5,263 bases of DNA from the NCBI GenBank assembly GCA_046758065.1, contig JBHHZM010000176.1:1-5263 (forward strand). Direction: 5' to 3'. Position numbers and translations under genes: made by a program. This document shows positions 5,206 to 5,263 of this stretch, piece after piece. This stretch comes from JBHHZM01 sp046758065 (lineage in GTDB: Bacteria > Pseudomonadota > Alphaproteobacteria > JAAXGF01). The number at the start of each line of letters is the position of its first letter. The first letter of the stretch is position 1. The notes below the pieces were generated by a model that was given only the letters and a program-made list of their open reading frames with translations, was not told where the DNA came from and ran no database searches.

Positions 5206-5263
5206 TCAGTCGGCCAGGCGCGGCGCGCCGCGCGATGCCGGCGCATCGGGCAAGCGGCGCAAC
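5206..5263 (-). CDS. Possible C-terminal end of a convergent gene (partial)
   Basis: On the minus strand an open frame enters from the window edge and ends at TGA (5208-5206), giving 18 residues ending in RGAPRLAD. Sixteen of its 18 codons end in G or C, as expected for coding DNA in this genome, and a convergent gene would fit the layout. The stretch is far too short to identify a product, and the same bases form palindromes, so it may be non-coding. Confidence 0.25.
   Translation of the reverse strand, partial: LRRLPDAPASRGAPRLAD
5218..5248. repeat. 16-bp GC palindrome followed by a hairpin
   Basis: GCGCGGCGCGCCGCGC (5218-5233) is a perfect palindrome. It is followed by CGATGC-CGGC-GCATCG (5233-5248), a stem of six pairs with a four-base loop. 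No run of T follows on either strand, so it is not a typical intrinsic terminator. In GC-rich DNA such symmetry may be chance, but the two together at the 3' end could impede transcription. Confidence 0.35.

Noticed and set aside
5218..5248. Intrinsic terminator for the operon.
   Set aside because: The stems are strong but no T-tract follows on either strand, so it is listed only as an inverted repeat.
5235..5263. ATG at 5235 as the start of a new plus-strand gene.
   Set aside because: There is no Shine-Dalgarno sequence before it, it lies inside a hairpin, and only nine codons are visible.

Overview
The window is GC-rich, with strong G/C bias at third codon positions, and looks like part of a proteobacterial chromosome. 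An alphaproteobacterium is my best guess, from gene style and codon use only; no taxonomic marker is present. It holds three complete genes, one AT-rich divergent control region, and a short 3' tail that may carry the end of a convergent gene.

Layout: (1) 16-1227, minus strand: a class V PLP aminotransferase of the serine/alanine-glyoxylate type. (2) 1228-1456: a 229-bp divergent intergenic region with a very AT-rich core (13 G/C in the 70 bases 1331-1400). It is packed with small inverted repeats: two GTATTAC sites that fit the operator core described for FadR-type GntR regulators, and two related TGCAT-centred palindromes, one near each gene. (3) 1457-4420, plus strand: a 987-aa fusion of a GlcD-like FAD-linked 2-hydroxyacid dehydrogenase with a GlcF-like iron-sulfur/CCG module. 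(4) 4421-5146, plus strand: a GntR-family regulator of the FadR/FCD subgroup, starting on the base after the dehydrogenase stop codon. (5) 5147-5263: a non-coding tail with a repeat-like stretch, a 16-bp GC palindrome, a hairpin and perhaps the last codons of a minus-strand gene.

How the genes may work together (inference): the flavin/iron-sulfur enzyme oxidises a 2-hydroxyacid to a 2-oxoacid and passes electrons toward the respiratory chain. The aminotransferase would convert a 2-oxoacid, most simply glyoxylate, to an amino acid. If the hydroxyacid is glycolate, the pair forms a compact glycolate to glyoxylate to glycine route with serine as amino donor. However, no GlcE is present and the dehydrogenase architecture is closer to the YdiJ-type D-2-hydroxyglutarate/D-lactate enzymes, so the substrate is open. 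The FCD regulator, coupled to the dehydrogenase, probably senses a small carboxylate and controls both divergent transcripts through the palindromes. I see no mobile element, RNA gene or CRISPR array.
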